Origin: a virus
Strand: one strand, 5' to 3'
Length of the DNA: 38,210 nucleotides
Virus record (IMG/VR): IMGVR_UViG_3300044911_003754
Coordinates: 1-38,210 of that record
Position 1 is the first letter of the stretch. Every line of letters starts with the position of its first letter. The notes beneath the pieces are model-generated. The model did not search any database. It was given only the letters and a program-made list of their open reading frames with translations, and was not told the origin of the DNA. Made by a program: the position numbers and the translations under genes. Shown piece after piece: positions 37,089 to 38,210 of this stretch.

Positions 37089-38210
37089 CAATAAGCGTAA
37101 CCCGCCTTCGCCCGAAACATCCCCGGCGTCACATGCACCAGCTCGTCGTCCTGCGCCACGTAACGCACGAGGTCCGCCGGATCCTTGCACGCGCCGTCCT
37201 CGCCGCCGCGCCCGGTGAAATTCTCGAACATCCAGATCACCTGCTGCGCCGCCTCGCTCACGTAGAGCTTTGGTTCATTCACCACCGCGCACAGCGGACG
37301 CTGCTCGTCGAAACTCAGGAGGTCATGCACGGCCGTCACCCCGTTGTCATCGCCCCGGCCCGTGTAGGCGGGAATCAGGTCCACGCCCTCATGCACCTGG
37401 CCGCGCTCCTCCTGCTTCGCCGCGAACAGCTCGATCAGGTTCGTGCCGCCCTTCTCGGCCGCTTGCGGGTTCATCGCCGCCCGCGGGTCAATCTTCCGCA
37501 GTTGGATCGGATACCGCACCACCACCCCCCGCTTCCGCACCTCCGCGACTTGTTCCCGCCCCCACTTCATTCTGCCGTCGCCCTTCTTCATTCCGCCTTT
37601 GGCCATGGCTTCGTCGAGAAGCCTTCTGGCCATCGGGTCCTGCGCCTTCCATTCCCCATCCGCGCCCAGCTCCAGCGGAATCGTCTCCAGCTCTTTCAGC
37701 AGCCGTTTGTAGCGCGTCACCCCATAGCCCAGGTTCATCTGCGCCGGGCCCGCGTCGCCGTCCCAGCCGTGCCGGGAATCCTGCGTGACCTTACGCTCCG
37801 TCGGCACCGCCCACTCGCCGTAGGTCTGGCAGTCCGGCCAATCCTTCCAGAGGAACAGCCGGCGCGGATTGCCCGGCGCCACGCGCACGTAGAGCAGGAA
37901 CCAGTTGCGCGCCCCGGCCGGGTCGATGAACAGGTAGTTCGTCCCCTCCGCCGGCAGCTCGCGCTCGCGCACCACATGCACGTTCCGGTTGAACGTCGGG
38001 AACTGGAGCCCCATCACGTCCTTGGTGAACCCGTAGAAGATTCGCAGCACGTAGTCCCGCGGCTTGCCCTCGACCGCCCGCGCCACCTGCTGGCCGTAGG
38101 TCTCGCCGCCGCTGCCGAACACCGTCATGTCCGAGTGGAAGTAAACCACCCGCGTGCGCTGGATGGCCCCGGCCTGCACCAGCGGCACGCGCCCCGGCCG
38201 GCACCCTTCG
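37088..38210 (-). CDS. Terminase large subunit, C-terminal part (nuclease), cut by right window edge
   Basis: The frame is open through the right edge, so only the C-terminal 373 or so residues are present. LFIDPAGARNWFLLYVRVAP is the likely start of the RNase H-like nuclease fold (first Asp), and MFENFTGRGGEDGACKDPAD followed by LVRYVAQDDELVHVTPG is the conserved end of terminases of this type. The enzyme cuts phage concatemers and drives DNA into the head through the portal; the ATPase domain lies outside the window. Gene order and motifs agree. Confidence 0.8.
   Translation of the reverse strand, partial: EGCRPGRVPLVQAGAIQRTRVVYFHSDMTVFGSGGETYGQQVARAVEGKPRDYVLRIFYGFTKDVMGLQFPTFNRNVHVVRERELPAEGTNYLFIDPAGARNWFLLYVRVAPGNPRRLFLWKDWPDCQTYGEWAVPTERKVTQDSRHGWDGDAGPAQMNLGYGVTRYKRLLKELETIPLELGADGEWKAQDPMARRLLDEAMAKGGMKKGDGRMKWGREQVAEVRKRGVVVRYPIQLRKIDPRAAMNPQAAEKGGTNLIELFAAKQEERGQVHEGVDLIPAYTGRGDDNGVTAVHDLLSFDEQRPLCAVVNEPKLYVSEAAQQVIWMFENFTGRGGEDGACKDPADLVRYVAQDDELVHVTPGMFRAKAGYAY

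Noticed and set aside
1-38210. An integrated prophage with chromosomal flanks
   Set aside because: No host housekeeping genes are visible and the single att core lies between phage genes.

Overview
The window is about 38 kb of a high-GC, temperate, probably short-tailed (podovirus-like) bacteriophage genome. No ordinary chromosomal gene is visible. Dispersed intergenic repeats, proteins rich in TN-type motifs and a secreted LamG protein suggest a host in or near the Verrucomicrobiota; this is a weak inference, since no host marker gene is present.

Layout. (1) Positions 1-4744, minus strand: a tightly packed early operon of small proteins, most coupled by 4-nt ATGA/GTGA stop-start overlaps. 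It includes a ribbon-helix-helix (RHH) protein, a zinc-ribbon protein, an AlpA/excisionase-type HTH protein, several other HTH-type proteins, a small membrane protein and a DUF1376 (YdaU-like) replication-associated protein. (2) Positions 4771-4850: a divergent control region with four AGTGT-type half-sites between two RHH genes, a candidate lysis/lysogeny switch. (3) Positions 4851-8358, plus strand: a second RHH gene, five small phage proteins and a tyrosine integrase with a complete R-HxxR-H-Y catalytic set. (4) Positions 8248-8543: a candidate attP. It holds the 3' half of a tRNA-Ser(CGA) gene as core, flanked by seven copies of GATACG. Because the core is single and has phage genes on both sides, the sequence looks like the free (circular, permuted or concatemeric) phage rather than an integrated prophage. 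(5) Positions 8552-38210, minus strand: the late genes. Read in the direction of transcription, from the right edge, these are: terminase large subunit (cut by the window edge), a small HTH protein, portal, a 79-aa protein, scaffold, major capsid protein, head and head-tail proteins, an adaptor with carbohydrate-binding-like repeats, a beta-helix tailspike, a lysis/envelope cluster, a propeller-like tail protein, two glycosyltransferase-like proteins, a fibre-like protein, internal virion proteins, and a 2,016-residue polyvalent protein carrying an ADP-ribosyltransferase-like segment, an HEXXH metallopeptidase motif and a C-terminal LPD38-like region.

How it fits together. No tape measure, sheath or major tail tube gene is seen, which with the portal/scaffold/capsid order and the large internal proteins favours a short tail. 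No DNA polymerase, primase or helicase is visible, so the phage either relies on host replication or carries those genes outside the window. Three 11-bp palindromic repeats inside the DUF1376 gene resemble the arrangement of iterons inside lambda O and are a candidate origin.

The most unusual non-coding signal is two families of dispersed repeats: A, built from CTTCGCG units ending in CTTCGCTGTTCA, and B, of the type TTCCTGCTTTCCTGCC. They sit at gene junctions, directly before start codons or after stops, sometimes form long hairpins, bracket one small gene as a roughly 55-bp inverted repeat, and in three places have become coding sequence.
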